From positions 104,477 to 168,476 of the forward strand of contig JAACJM010000181.1 in the NCBI GenBank assembly GCA_013368315.1: a stretch of 64,000 nucleotides of DNA, written 5' to 3'. A program made the translations under genes and the position numbers. The notes under the pieces were generated by a model, which was given only the letters and a program-made list of their open reading frames with translations, was not told where the DNA came from and searched no databases. Positions 22,998 through 33,414 of the stretch are shown here, one piece after another; the first letter of the stretch is position 1, and each line of letters opens with the position of its first letter. This stretch comes from Tetrapyrgos nigripes. Lineage: Eukaryota > Basidiomycota > Agaricomycetes > Agaricales > Campanellaceae.

Positions 22998-23085
22998 TTA
23001 GCGCTCTGTTACAGCCTCTGGATCCCTTTTTAGCCAATCAGCCCTCGTGTTGGCCTCGTGTCCTCATCTGCCTTCTTCTCGACTC
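22998..23085 (+). repeat. Orphan copy of the NACHT upstream block
   Basis: About 85% like 15490-15585 (TTAGCGCTCTGTTACAGCCT, CTGGATCCCTTTTTAGCC, CTTCTTCTCGACTCT). From 23100 to 23480 an AT-rich stretch with degenerate CAGATATAT/GTCCAGA words follows and no gene was recognised there. Confidence 0.6.
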
Positions 23086-23495
23086 TCACGCCGGAAGTAC
23101 GTTTCTATCGGCTCGACGGATAGATGAGCAGATAGGTGTACAGAAGTAGGATGTATTTGAAGTTCAGATATATATACAAATAAATGCTATATTTTGACTC
23201 TAAATATTCGTACAGAAAGAACGTATATCTGGAAACCCCTAATTACACTTGATAGGTAAACAAAAAGATGGCACATGTAATCTATGTAAAGATGTACAAA
23301 AAGACGCCTAATTTGTATAGCTATTCGAACAAAAGAAAGATAACCTTTTAAAGCTCCGGATACATGTCCAGAAATCCCGTATATCTGAAGCACATATACA
23401 GGTGCAGATAGGAGTCCAAATGGACCATCTATCCAGAGTTCAGATAGGTCCGCAGATATATCGTATTTCCGGAGTCAGAATAGGACGCAGGCGCG

Positions 23496-23540
23496 TCAGT
23501 GGCTTGACGCAGTCGCGTTTCCAACGCGTCCACGGCAAGG
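23496..23540 (-). repeat. GACGC-rich short repeat, copy 1
   Basis: On the minus strand GTGGACGCGTTGGAAACGCG followed by CTGCGTCAAGCCACTGACGC; a near-copy with about five changes is at 60215-60257. It abuts the point where the Trs33 coding sequence loses similarity. GACGC/GCGTC words also cluster at 54068-54135. Confidence 0.6.
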
Positions 23541-23550
23541 CGCATCTGCG

Positions 23551-24302
23551 TCAGAAGTCGTCGTGTACGCTGTTGCTGCCAAGTTTGGCTTTGCGTGTAG
23601 CATCGGCCCGTCCTTCCCAAGACGATAAACGTGTGATGGTCTTGAAAGCGTTGTCTTGCAAAACGTAGATGCCCTGGATTGACTTGGTGAGCTGGAATAC
23701 CTTGAGGGACGGGGTAAAAACGCACCCTATGGTTCGTCCGCAGGTTGTCCACTTGTCTATCCCAACACGCTGCCCACAGATCCTTGCATACAAATTTGAT
23801 GACGTCCAAGGTTTCTGTAAATAGAGATCTGTCCCGACATAATCTAAGGACGGTTAGAGTGGTATTGATTACACTGTAAAGAGGTATACGTACCTCTCTG
23901 CAAAGTTCGCGCCAACATGCAATCCGATAGCTTCAAGACGCGTTCTGATAGCTTCTTCCTCTTCATCCACTGCAGCGTTTTTCCCTGAACGAGAATTGAG
24001 ACTGATCAGGACGGTCGAGTCTCTGGGGTTTTCGGTCTTTAGAGGCAAAGTCGATAGTGCAGGTTGTGGTGGTGGGATCAGTCCGGCATCGACCATTTCT
24101 TTTTCTATATCCTCTTGGACCGAGCAGTCACTACAGCTGAAGATTCACGTAGAGTGTTGACGACTTCGATCAAGAAATAGTCCATCATTGCGCCGTCGAC
24201 ATAGCGCATTGGCGGATCGGCCAGAGTAGCGGGACTCGGAGTGACCAGCGAGCTGGCGGATTTGGAGGAGCTCGAGATCTGTATGGAAGGGCGACTGGAC
24301 AT
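23551..24302 (-). CDS. TRS33: TRAPP complex subunit Trs33/TRAPPC6 (C terminus replaced)
   Basis: Four exons on the minus strand: 24302-24149, 24113-23894, 23843-23726 and 23673-23551. Introns are 24114-24148 (only 35 nt), 23844-23893 and 23674-23725. Conserved Bet3-family signatures are clear: MMDYFLIEVV near the N terminus, LEAIGLHVGANFAER, LDVIKFVCKDLW, QVDNLRTNHRG and GIYVLQDNAFK, all as in TRAPPC6. Trs33 is a core subunit of the TRAPP tethering/GEF complexes that activate Rab GTPases at the Golgi. The start at 24302 has a good context (ACCACCATG) and gives a Ser-rich head. After WEGRADATRKAK the family normally continues for about 50 residues; here it ends after ten unrelated residues, next to a GACGC-rich element. 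It may be a truncated copy. A second, inverted copy lies at 63414-64000. Confidence 0.85.
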
Positions 24303-25354
24303 GGTGGTTGATGGAAGAGGAGACACGGCGAGTAGTTGTACCAATGGATGATCTTCATGGGCTCCCGGAAACAAGTGCACCGACAGCGGATGAAGTTTGG
24401 ACCGTACGAGGCACAGTCTGAGTGGAGGTTCGAAGCGAGGAACGAAATAGCATCTGACGCCAAGCGCTGCACAATGAACTGAGAGAGAGTGGAGGGTAAC
24501 TCTGCATTATCCTCATGTGGAGAACTTTGTTGGTTGACCTTCACAGAGGATTCCAAAAATACGGGCTAACAGCTCGACGGGCAAAGACGGAGGAATGGCC
24601 GGTTGGGATGGCAAACATCCAAATCTACACCCAAGAATGTACATACAACGCAGATACGAAAGCAAGAAACACGATAGCAAACAGAAAACAACGACGCTAA
24701 AGAAAAAGAGGAGAAAAGCCCCAATTGCTCAGCCAACAAGTTCCCTCGCCCTATCAACGGCGTCGCAGGCATCTCTCAATCCAAATGCTGCTTTGAAGAC
24801 GAATTCCTCTCGGTGCTTTGAAGAGCAATTCGGGCAAGCGCCATTGCTTTTGTGGGTATATTTGAGTACTTGCTGATGAGCTTCATGTTCTGAAACATTT
24901 GTGAGTGAAAAGACTGATGGATACTGATTCAAAACGTACCGATACCGAACATTCTCTCTTCGCTGACCCGGACCGAATATACCAGTTTGAATCCCTTCGA
25001 CTTGTCTTTGCACCTCCACTCCTGCAATCTGCGTCTCGGTGTGCGACGGGTACAGCCGATTTTGCAGGCTTTGCCGTTTCTAAAGGACAGGACGTACACC
25101 CAAGCATCCCTCTTCACCCTAGCGGAAACTGGCCTAACCACCCAGTCATGGAAAACCAGAAACTTGCGGAAACGGTGAATGAACGATATGTAGAGTAGCA
25201 TATCACGTACCACCATGAGTACGTGAATGTATTTGGGGCTTTGAGGACGTGTAGGCCCAGGCGGCAATGACAGAGGCGGGAGGCGGTGACCAAAGCGTCG
25301 GTCGCGTGATTATTGCTCGCGTCAATTCCTTCTCCCAACTCCCTCTCATTTCCT
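23715..25354 (-). repeat. Left arm of a 1.64-kb inverted segmental duplication
   Basis: Nearly identical, in inverse orientation, to 62366-64000. Similarity ends sharply at 25354/62366 (after CTCCCTCTCATTT) on one side and is still running at the end of the window on the other. It carries the GIY-YIG gene and most of the Trs33 gene. Differences seen in the right copy are few: one base at about 62452, one deleted base near 63113, then several changes after 63940. Confidence 0.95.
24729..25216 (-). CDS. GIY-YIG superfamily protein of the DUF1766/T5orf172 type
   Basis: Two exons on the minus strand, 25216-24940 and 24889-24729, joined over a 50-nt intron (24890-24939, GTACGT...CAG). The protein contains WVYVLSFRNGKACKIGCTRR and a following RRLQEWRC: the VYVL and KIG strands correspond to the GIY and YIG signatures, and the second exon has EHEAHQQVLKY and KHREEFVF, where family members show E-x-x-x-H and HREWF. 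Such domains (fission yeast Mug113-like, phage T5 Orf172) are nuclease-fold proteins, many without proven activity. The start is uncertain: ATG 25216 is the first in frame, though the frame stays open upstream. An identical protein is encoded at 62501-62988. It is transcribed toward Trs33 and diverges from the Mus7-like gene, 228 bp away. Confidence 0.7.
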
Positions 25355-25443
25355 TCCTTTCCCTCTCTTAAAACTCGAAGGCACAGACTTCTCTTTCCTT
25401 TCTCCTTCTCCTTCTCTTTCTCTTTCCGCTTTTGTCTCAGGAC

Positions 25444-27309
25444 CCTCTCAATATGTTTACCACCTCATCTCGTTCTCTCACTCCACCCGATAGCGAAGAC
25501 CAATACGTTGAAATGTCAGTGATGCCGCAGGAGCAGCAGGATGGTATCATTTCACAAGATGTAGCGGATAATCTGCTGGACTTTGAGGATTTTGGCCCTC
25601 CTCGTCCTCATTCTGTACCTACTTCTCAGTTGGGACTTGATGAAAGTGCCGAGGTATTCCCAGTGTCTCTCTCAAGATCTCCAGATAGACCCCTTGACAT
25701 ACTGGATACACCAGATGATGCTATCGAATTCGAGGGCAATTTACTCCAGTCATCCCCCTTGTCGTCACCTTCGTCACGAGCTCACCCGTCTCCTCTGCGG
25801 CAATCGCTTTCGCCAGTTTCTCGTACTTCTGTACCTCATCTATCCGACCCGACGGATGTGCCATCTGGGGATGCTTTAGTCGCACAGATCCTCCAGGACT
25901 CCGAGAACGATCATTCTCATAGATATCGCCTCCGGACCCGTCAGCTTCGCCAGTTAAACCCTTACAAATTCGACGCCCAGGTGTATAAACGCTCTCTGAA
26001 GGATAATCCAGATGCCATAGTGAAGGTTCGGAGTCCAGATCGTGAACGCCATCGTCATCAAGAAGACCGGTACGAAGAGGAGTCTCAGGATAGGGCGTAT
26101 ACTCAGCTAGAGGATGAAGATCAAACGCAGGCCGGTCCCGACCGACAAGCAAACAACAGCTTCGATTTAGAGCCAATGGACATTGAGGAAGAGCCAGATA
26201 TTGTTGCGGACCGGAAAGAGTGGAAAGCTGAAGAGAGAGCAAAACTACGGGCTCAAAAGGAACGAGAGCGTCTACAACGGCAGAAGAAAGTGAAACCATT
26301 CCCACTGACTCCTTTCGCAGTAAGTCCAGGTACTTTACGGTGCTTTACTCTTTAGCTGACCGTTCTTAACCAGGAAATCCGAAACACAACGCACCCTGAT
26401 CCCACTTCGCCTACACCAAACCCATTGCCCAGCCCTCCCATCGTTCCGCCAACACACCGAGTTAGGGTTCACAGCACCTCATCCGACAGCCACAGAGTCT
26501 CCACGCCAATTCCTCAGCGGGCTTCTTCACCGGTATCAACCACAGGTCGGAGTGAAATGTCCCTTCCCCAAATCCTGGTATAATTATGGACGATGAATTC
26601 ACGCGGCTCTCTCCCGGCGCTTCTGACATTAATGCACCACCTGTCACCGACGGCGATGTAGATATCGATTTGACTGGTCCCCAGAGCAGCGACGAAAATC
26701 AGTCAGAGACTCAATCTGATTCTGCATCAGAGATCGTCTCCTCTAGCTTGAGCAAGCGGGAGAAGGAGCGATTGAGAGCCAAGGAGAAAGTACAACAAAA
26801 GAACATGAAACGGCAGGAAATACTTGGACGCATGTACCCAGCGTTCATGATGAAAAGGATGCTTGGTGATGGGCTCAAGGCTCAGACTCGACTGCAAGGC
26901 CAAAGAAATTCGAAGGAAAACGATGCTCCTCTTCAACCTGGTCAAGCTCGTTCCAGAAGGGTTGTTACTTCTTCACCTCGAGCAATCCGAGGGGACCACG
27001 ACTCTTCAGACGACGATGACACAGCAGGCCAAGTCTTGCCCTCGACTTCATCTCGCAGATCTCCTGGATGGCAAGAAGACGACATGGACCTCTCTCATTT
27101 CTCTGACTCCGAAAACCCGCTTCGACGAACACCATCTCCAGCACAATCCATCCCTGTCGAAGTCATAGAATTGTCTGATAGTGGCGACGAGAGCGACGAT
27201 GAAGGAGACGTCAATGAAGAGAGGATTAATCAGTATCTTCAGGACGATAACGTGGCTATGGAGGAAACTCTCATTGACTACAACACTAGTCTTAGTCTTC
27301 ACCAAGGAT
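25444..27309 (+). pseudogene. N-terminal part of a Mus7/Mms22-like DNA repair protein, broken
   Basis: Exon 1 (25444-26320) encodes a long acidic, Ser/Pro-rich region with the block RYRLRTRQLRQLNPYKFDAQ then YKRSLKDNPDAIVKV, and ends in a charged helix (RKEWKAEERAKLRAQKERER). An intron with GTAAGT...CAG follows (26321-26373). Exon 2 reads to a stop at 26581; one base away the frame continues from 26586 with LSKREKERLRAKEKV and GRMYPAFMMKRM to 27309. An 'LR.R...Q..PY......Y+..L+.NP.AIV+' block and a later 'K...YPA.M.+R' block recall the N-terminal half of fungal Mus7/Mms22, a replication-fork repair scaffold of well over 1000 residues. Here only about 560 remain and the conserved C-terminal domain is absent. 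A one-base break near 26575 and the abrupt end at 27309 suggest a truncated copy. The family call is from memory. Confidence 0.5.
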
Positions 27310-29869
27310 GATGCTGGCAGAGATATTTTTTGGCGGAAGCGTGTTGCAAGGGATGGTTGCACTGGGAGTAGCAGTGATGAGGCTGTGGCTTTGGAAGGAT
27401 CGTTAGGCACAGGCAGCGGCTTGACGAAAGCGTCGGTCGCGTGATCCACTTCATTCTTCACCTATTCAGCTCGTCTTTCCTCTCCTCCTCGTTTGTGTTG
27501 AAATACGTTGGGGCACGAAAAGCAGGGGGAAAGAACGTTTGACCTCGTATTGGTACCAGAGGCAAAATCCTCGAGGTCAATGGGAGCGATGCAACCCGTA
27601 TCCCTTCCAATAACGGGTAGAACCACCCATAACCCCATACGTATACGAGACACTATGCCACGCTGAGAATACCCAGCCTATGCCACCACCGATCATTTAG
27701 ATGCCCTCGACTGACGATCTAGTCCAGATGAGAGTCCGAAACCCCAAATCCAAGTTGAAAAAACCGGACTGGTGAACAAGCGGGAACGTCACGGTGATGA
27801 GTGCGTAGTGGGTACCAGCTGGACAAAGTCCAGAGAAGATGATCGCTCTGTCCACCTGATGACGACGTAATGCTAAGGTATAGGAGATAGCGACAGTGGC
27901 TTTCTCAGGGAGTGGAGACGAGAGGCAGAATATTGTCCAAGAATAATAAAGGAGCTATGGGAAGAGTCGGGTAGGATTCTAAACTGCATATCATTAGCAA
28001 AAAAAAAATGCAAGAATGACCAGTACGCTTACCGTGCGGCCACCGCATAGACGCAAATTCTATCTGTATCAGAAGACGAAACAAGTTCGTCTTCAAGGGA
28101 CGGAAATGATCGGTCTAGAGTATTCAGCGTCTTTTAGCGCGTGAACGACTCTACCAGGCACGTAAATAGCGATGGGATGGTAGCAGCAATGAAAACAGCC
28201 ATGCTATGGGGTAGCAGGCAAAAAGGGCCAGTTTTGATGAAGCGAGAGCCAGGACGCAAAGTTCATGAGATGCGATATCTTCCATGCTAGTATTTTGAGT
28301 ACCAGCTGGGTCGTCGAAGAGTAAGACGTTGGCAATGTCTTCAGACGACATTCCTTCGAGCCCGTCCCACTAGCATAACCAATACGAATATCAGAGACTC
28401 GCTCCACCGCTCCTTTCAACAGCAACAACGGAGCGATCGTTGACTGTAACGCTTGTATGAATGGAATACATGTATGAATCGTCGAGTTGAATCGTCAATA
28501 GTACCGGATTCCTTCTTCCCTGCATCTGGGAGGTATTTCAGTTGGCTATCGCGTTCACAGTATCAGACGACCCACGTACAACAAGTGAAAGCATTCCCAT
28601 TGCCAATCTGTAGGCAAAGACTTGCAAAACGGCTCTGGTAGGATCACCAGTGCCCGTCCAGCATTTTCATTGTTTTGCTAACACTGTACACGGAGAAAGA
28701 AAGACAATTAGAAGTCTTCAGTATAAGGAGAAAGAACACCCACATAAACATACATGACCAGAACGTACGGAGAAAACAGTCCCAATGACCATTCTCCTAT
28801 CTTCTCATCATGTCATGTTGAAATTGCGCGACGTTAGACTATTTCGGTGACCCAGTGACCCAAAGCCTTGCGAAATCGATGATGTCCACGGCCACCTGGA
28901 AGAGGAAATACAACCCGACGAGCCCCAGGACCCAGAGTCAGTTGCGATAAGCTATAAAGAATGAAAAAAGCGTACCCGGTTGGGATATGCGAGCCTCCAA
29001 TGCACACCATAACCACCAGAGCTTCACCAATCCGTGCCAACCAACGAGTTCTCAGCTCCAGGAAACCCCGATAACGACGTCGGAAAGGTACCAACCCAAC
29101 GAGAAACGGCCAGTGTCATATGTCTTGGTTCTGGGAGATTGATGAGCTGGCAGGTATTGATCGTTCTGGAGAACGTCTACAGGGACTGGGGTAGTCGGAC
29201 TCGCGTGCGTTATCGATAACGACCTCGGAAACTAGGTAGAGAAGGTCCCAAACGTTGGAAAAATTTCCAGAATAAAAATCCGCATGTACGTCGAGGACAT
29301 AATGCCCTCAACGCCCAAACCACTGAGACCAGCACCAAGCTGCGCCCATCAGCGGATTCCTAGCCCCAATAGACTTCGCTAACGAAGCCCGAAGCATTTC
29401 AATCCAGCCGAAAACGACTTGGCACGTATGTCTTCAGGGTCTCCGTATGAGTAACTGTCTTCAAAAAGATCTTTACTATACACTGACTTCAAACAGGGAC
29501 TCCAAGACTTCGTCTACCGAGTTTGCAAAGCCTGACAGAAAAAAAAATCAGATTACGATCATGAAGAGACGCCGCCGCAACTCACTGAGAGATCCAAACT
29601 CCTTCCTCAATTCCCACATCCAACGAGTCACATACTCCATTACGGACCACCGCATATGCTTCAGATCAATCCTCAACAATCTATCATCCTCGTTCCATCT
29701 ATTCTGTGTCCATTCTTCGTCTCCCAAAAATCCTCAAAGTAGACCGAACGAGCCCGTGGAAGCCGTTCAGAGGAACAGAATTCTTTCCGGGCTAGTAGTA
29801 TATCAGAGATCATGACTTTGGATTGAAGGGAATGATGACATACATCCGACCTGACCAAATTCTTCAATT
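27310..29869. other. No confident gene; coding-like scraps on the minus strand
   Basis: Minus-strand pieces look protein-like but break after a few dozen codons: 28428-28204 (AVERVSDIRIGYASGTGSKE then, in another frame, SSEDIANVLLFDDPAG), 29094-28834 (ELRTRWLARIGEALVVMVC) and a hydrophobic piece near 28905-28840 (VLGLVGLYFLFQVAVDIIDF). They may be exons of one decayed membrane-protein gene, but I cannot name it. A copy of the dispersed 75-bp module lies at 28050-28105. Confidence 0.35.
28050..28105 (-). repeat. Dispersed ~75-bp module, copy 1 (partial)
   Basis: Minus strand GACGAACTTGTTTCGTCTTC then TGATACAGATAGAATTTGCG. It matches the second half of the module described at 58182-58260. Confidence 0.6.
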
Positions 29870-30218
29870 TGGAGGGGCTTGGATTAGCCTTTGATTTGCG
29901 AGAAATGGTCCTCTTCTTGCTTGGAGTCTCGACGAGGTCAATGAGAGCACTACTAAATCTATTGACTCAGAGCGTGAGATGCAGCAAAAGTGAACACGCA
30001 CTCTTGCTTGGGCTTGTCTGTCAAAAGGACAAAAATGGTTTTCCCAATCGGAGGTGGTCTAAAAAATCATATGAATTATAAGTGTCAGCATTGAAGAACG
30101 CCCCCAGTCACAAGTCAATGCACCTGATATTTAAGATACAAATCATCCATGAAAGTTTTCCTTGCTTCCGGTTTCCAAGGAATGAGGAACCTGGAGTATA
30201 AGCGTCAGCTTGGAAAGA

Positions 30219-30252
30219 AAAGGAGGAGGAGGAGGAGGAGGAGGAGGAGGAG
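30219..30252. repeat. (GGA)n microsatellite
   Basis: About eleven GGA trinucleotides in repeat copy A. The matching place in copy B has a shorter CTCCTT/CTCCTC tract and copy C a shorter one still, so length varies between copies. Confidence 0.95.
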
Positions 30253-30336
30253 AAAAGAACTACCTTGCTACTGTACTGCAGATCTTCACACAACGGTGTC
30301 TCCTTCGCGAAGAAAGACCGATGTGGCGATAGAAGC

Positions 30337-30411
30337 GCATTCTATCTGCACCAGAGGACGAAACGCATTCGTCTTCAGATATTGTAGCACCGAAACGAAT
30401 TCGAATGCTAG
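30337..30411 (-). repeat. Dispersed ~75-bp module, copy 2
   Basis: Minus strand GCATTCGAATTCGTTTCGGT, then GACGAATGCGTTTCGTCCTC and TGGTGCAGATAGAATGCG, inside repeat copy A. Confidence 0.85.
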
Positions 30412-30632
30412 AGTGGGGGAGAGAGAGAAAGAGCGAGAGGAAGTTCAAGATGGGAGTCAAGACAATAGATTAGACCTGACGCAAGTTGATTACTTCTTCA
30501 CACACGTGACGCAGAACAATAACGCAGAAGTCTTAGTTACTAATACTATTAGTATTAGTACAATAACGCAGGCTGTATCAATCACAGTTGACGCTCTTGG
30601 GGCATGGTCTTCATCCAGAAGACCATCTAAAT

Positions 30633-30764
30633 AGTAAGACGTACAAGAGAGAGACATGATAGGTAAACTTGTAGCTAAAGCTTCTTAAGGAGATAAATAG
30701 TAAGACGTACAAGAGAGAGACATGATAGGTAAACTCGTAGCTAAAGCTTCTTAAGGAGAGAACG
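30633..30764. repeat. 66-bp tandem duplication
   Basis: AGTAAGACGTACAAGAGAGA at 30633 and 30699; the two units (through CTTCTTAAGGAGA) differ at one or two bases. Confidence 0.95.
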
Positions 30765-31038
30765 TGGCATTGTCTATAAAAAGGAGTCAAAAGTAGAGGA
30801 AGAGGATGTGCTAGTGACGTCAAAAAGGAGTCAACTTTGCTAACAACTAATACATATTTGTTCGTTTTTCTAGTCAGACGGTAAAGTTGCGATTATTTGT
30901 AGCACATTATTGATTGCCCGTGCGGCTAGTTTTTTAAGTTTGTGTTCAACTTCGCCTTCCCAAACTTTCAAAACATGCTCCTGCCAACTGTGTAAGAAAG
31001 CTGTGAACCAGCTAAAAAAGTAGAGTATCTCATCGAAA

Positions 31039-32661
31039 TTATTCAAAGATGAAGAGGACTTCCACTTTCGAGTAATTTGAAAGCCTTTTGTCTAACTGAC
31101 TGTCAGTTATTGGGACAGTGTAGTACGTGTAAAACTCACTTTGCTGAACTGAGCCGTGTAGACAAACCAGTAATCCAATGTAATGACAACACCAAAGAAA
31201 GGCTGAGTGATCGTTAGGTGATGGTAGATCACGGCTCCAACAAGCAGAGACAGGTACAATTGATTTTGAGCCTGTTGTAGAGCATGGGTCTTCCATTCCA
31301 ACGCAAACAGTGGAATCCAAAGCTCCTGCTCAGGCCGGTTGCCCACGCTGGAAAAAATTGCCTTGAGAAAATCTTGGGTCTTTGGGTTGACATTGTTTAG
31401 ACGGAGTATACTCCAGAAGAAGACATCCGGTTTGAAGCAGTCTCCCGCTGCGAATGATAGACCTTCGATAGGCTGGAGTGCTAGAAATTGTTTCTCAGCA
31501 AAGGCCCGACTGGTTGCTGTCAGCATGACATAGAATCATCAATGATTCAACTTACCTATAGTTTCCTTCTCCCAAATGTATTCCGACAATGTCCCGAATT
31601 GCCACATCAACATCAAGCCTCATCTCCCCTTCATCCATCTTGTCATGCCATCTTGCAGTATGGCTGTACAATTCCATAGCTTTGATAAATGATATTTGTT
31701 CACTGCGGCGGAATGGTCTAGAGAAGTTCTCTTGAGGGGCTTTCTTCTTCCAATAATACTCGAGGATGTAAGCATACGCAGTCGAGGTAGGTATATCAGG
31801 AATATCGCCAAATTGTTCAAAAAATTCCTTAGTGAGGCCATACTGTGTCGCGAGTACAAAGTTTCTGAGTTGCGGCTCCCCCAAACTGAATCCGCCCCCC
31901 TCCTCCCCAGAACTGGTGCTGCCTTCCTCCTCCTCAGAATTGGGCTTGCCCAGGTCCCGTTGAGGTGCTTCACCTGATCTGCGATTTTGAACTGTCGGTC
32001 AGGTGTCATTTGAGCAAGAGCGGGAGAAATTGAGTTGTTGAGGTGTTGGTCCAACACCTAAAGCCTGTTAGTACTTATAAATAAAGCGCAAAGAAATTAT
32101 CTACAACATACCTTCAAAGCTGCGTACCGAGGCCACTTCTCCCAAATTAGGGTATTTGTCCGATGAACATTGACCTTGACCTTGAGCTTCTCCAAGTATT
32201 CGTTAAAATGCTCTGAACTATTCGCTATCCTACAAATTACTTTGAGCATGAAGAGAAGAAGAGAAGATAGGGACCAACCGGTCTACTTACAGACTCCATG
32301 CATCTCCCATTATGAGAATGTCCCCGGATGCTGGTTCTCCACGCTTGCCTTTGCGGGACGTCTGCTGCTTGGGAAGCCCATGGTTGTGCCTTTGTTCTTC
32401 AAGTAGCTCATCAGTGCTGGATGATGTGTCGGCTCGGATGGAGGAGGATTGACTCGTCGTTGTCGTGTGTTCTTCGTAGCTACTCCCATCATCAGTCTCT
32501 TGATCAGCGCTCTCTTGATCACTCGGCTCCTCTTGATCACTCGGTTGGCCTGTCGACATTGGACTGCCTGTCGACATTGGACTTCCTGTCGACATTGGAC
32601 TGCCCGTCGACATTGGACTGCCTGTCGACATTGGACTGCCTGGCTTTGCGACAAATGACAT
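31039..32661 (-). CDS. Orphan Agaricomycete protein A (paralogue of the 34.8-37.5 kb gene)
   Basis: Minus strand, several exons. The first (32661-32287) encodes a low-complexity head with five SPMSTG repeats, acidic QEE/DQE words and a GDILIMGD segment. Later exons give VLDQHLNNSISPALAQM, then QLRNFVLATQYGLTKEFFEQ with an ending LDVDVAIRDIVGIHLG (about 31880-31560), then FAEKQFLALQPIEGL and FALEWKTHALQQAQNQLYLS followed by hydrophobic LLVGAVIYHHL (31526-31150), and a short last exon to the stop at 31039. The last large exon aligns by eye with that of protein B (A+NQ+...LL.GA..Y..L.I..P..G). One exon join near 31950 needs a frame change that I could not resolve as an intron. Function unknown; the hydrophobic pair may be membrane-associated. 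Confidence 0.55.
32551..32640. repeat. 18-bp minisatellite in the first exon of gene A
   Basis: Five units of CTGCCTGTCGACATTGGA (in frame; reads SPMSTG on the minus strand). Confidence 0.9.
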
Positions 32662-32819
32662 TGGAGCTGCTGTTCTCTGTCAGTATTAGGCAACGAGAAA
32701 ATGTGGACGCCGTGAGCGTAAGATTGGAGTAGAAGGAGGGGAGTTAGAAATGAATGACGGTGACGCACATGTGGTTTAGACAAAAGCGTTGACAAAACGC
32801 TAGCAGGCCCTGGGTTCCA

Positions 32820-32905
32820 CAGATAGAAGCGGATTCTAACTGTACCAAAGAACGAAACAAATTCGTCCCCGAATCGTGTCGCACCGAAACGTATTCGAAT
32901 GCCAA
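32820..32905 (-). repeat. Dispersed ~75-bp module, copy 3
   Basis: Minus strand GGCATTCGAATACGTTTCGG, GACGAATTTGTTTCGTTCTT, TGGTACAGTTAGAATCCGCT. It lies just upstream of gene A's first exon. Confidence 0.8.
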
Positions 32906-33242
32906 TAAGATGGAGGGGGTGGGAGTGAGAGCCAAGACGACAATTGACCAAGTTACATAAGGAATATAATAAGTGCGCCTAATTAGACGGTAGACCGCCT
33001 TGATCGAAAGCCGAAAAACGAGCCTCAGGATGGTGTAATCAGCTCGAACGCATAAATTCAGTTACAGTACCTCAATGCTATGGGTCTCTAAGCTCTAAGA
33101 GTGGACAAGATACTACTACAAAGTGTTTATAAACTACAATGTTTCATATCGTAATGAAGAGCCCACGTCACGGCTGGGATGAGTGCGTTTTTGTCAGGCG
33201 TTTTTGAGCAGGAGTAAATCTCGAGTATTTCTACATTGGCCG

Positions 33243-33293
33243 GACTGCCCCATATGGGACCGAATCTAGGCCGATCTTCTATATGGGGTAGTT
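33243..33293. other. Imperfect inverted repeat (hairpin-like)
   Basis: ACTGCCCCATAT and ATATGGGGTAGT form a 12-bp stem with one mismatch around a 25-30 base loop. Found in a gene-poor stretch (32950-33400); no terminator context is evident. Confidence 0.5.
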
Positions 33294-33414
33294 TCGGCGC
33301 CGTTGAAAAACCCGAGATTTATTCTCCTCCAAAAAGTTCGTCCAAATATGCACTCACCCCGGCTGTGCGTAGCCTTGAAACGCGGTCACAATCTCCCATT
33401 GCGATCCTGCTTTA

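Larger units (their letters stand above)
29870..30525 (-). repeat. Repeat block, copy A (inverted relative to copies at 58 kb)
   Basis: On the minus strand the block begins GCGTTATTGTTCTGCGTCAC near 30525 and runs through GACTCCCATCTTGAACTTCC, the 75-bp module, a GAAGATCTGCAGTACAGTAG segment, an exon-like piece and a final GCTGCATCTCACGCTCTGA. The same order is found at 58068-58680 (copy B) and, without the first part, 58683-59230 (copy C). Copy A carries an expanded (GGA)n tract at 30219-30252. Confidence 0.85.

Noticed and set aside
24729..25216. Homing endonuclease inside the Trs33 gene
   Set aside because: The GIY-YIG gene has its own intron and lies beside, not inside, Trs33; both are on the same strand with about 430 bp between them.
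30536..30624. Small hairpins (TACTAATACTATTAGTATTA; ATGGTCTTCATCCAGAAGAC)
   Set aside because: Short, AT-rich or 8-bp stems that are expected by chance in this sequence; no link to a gene end.
32551..32640. CRISPR-like or regulatory repeat
   Set aside because: An in-frame 18-bp coding minisatellite (SPMSTG) inside gene A.
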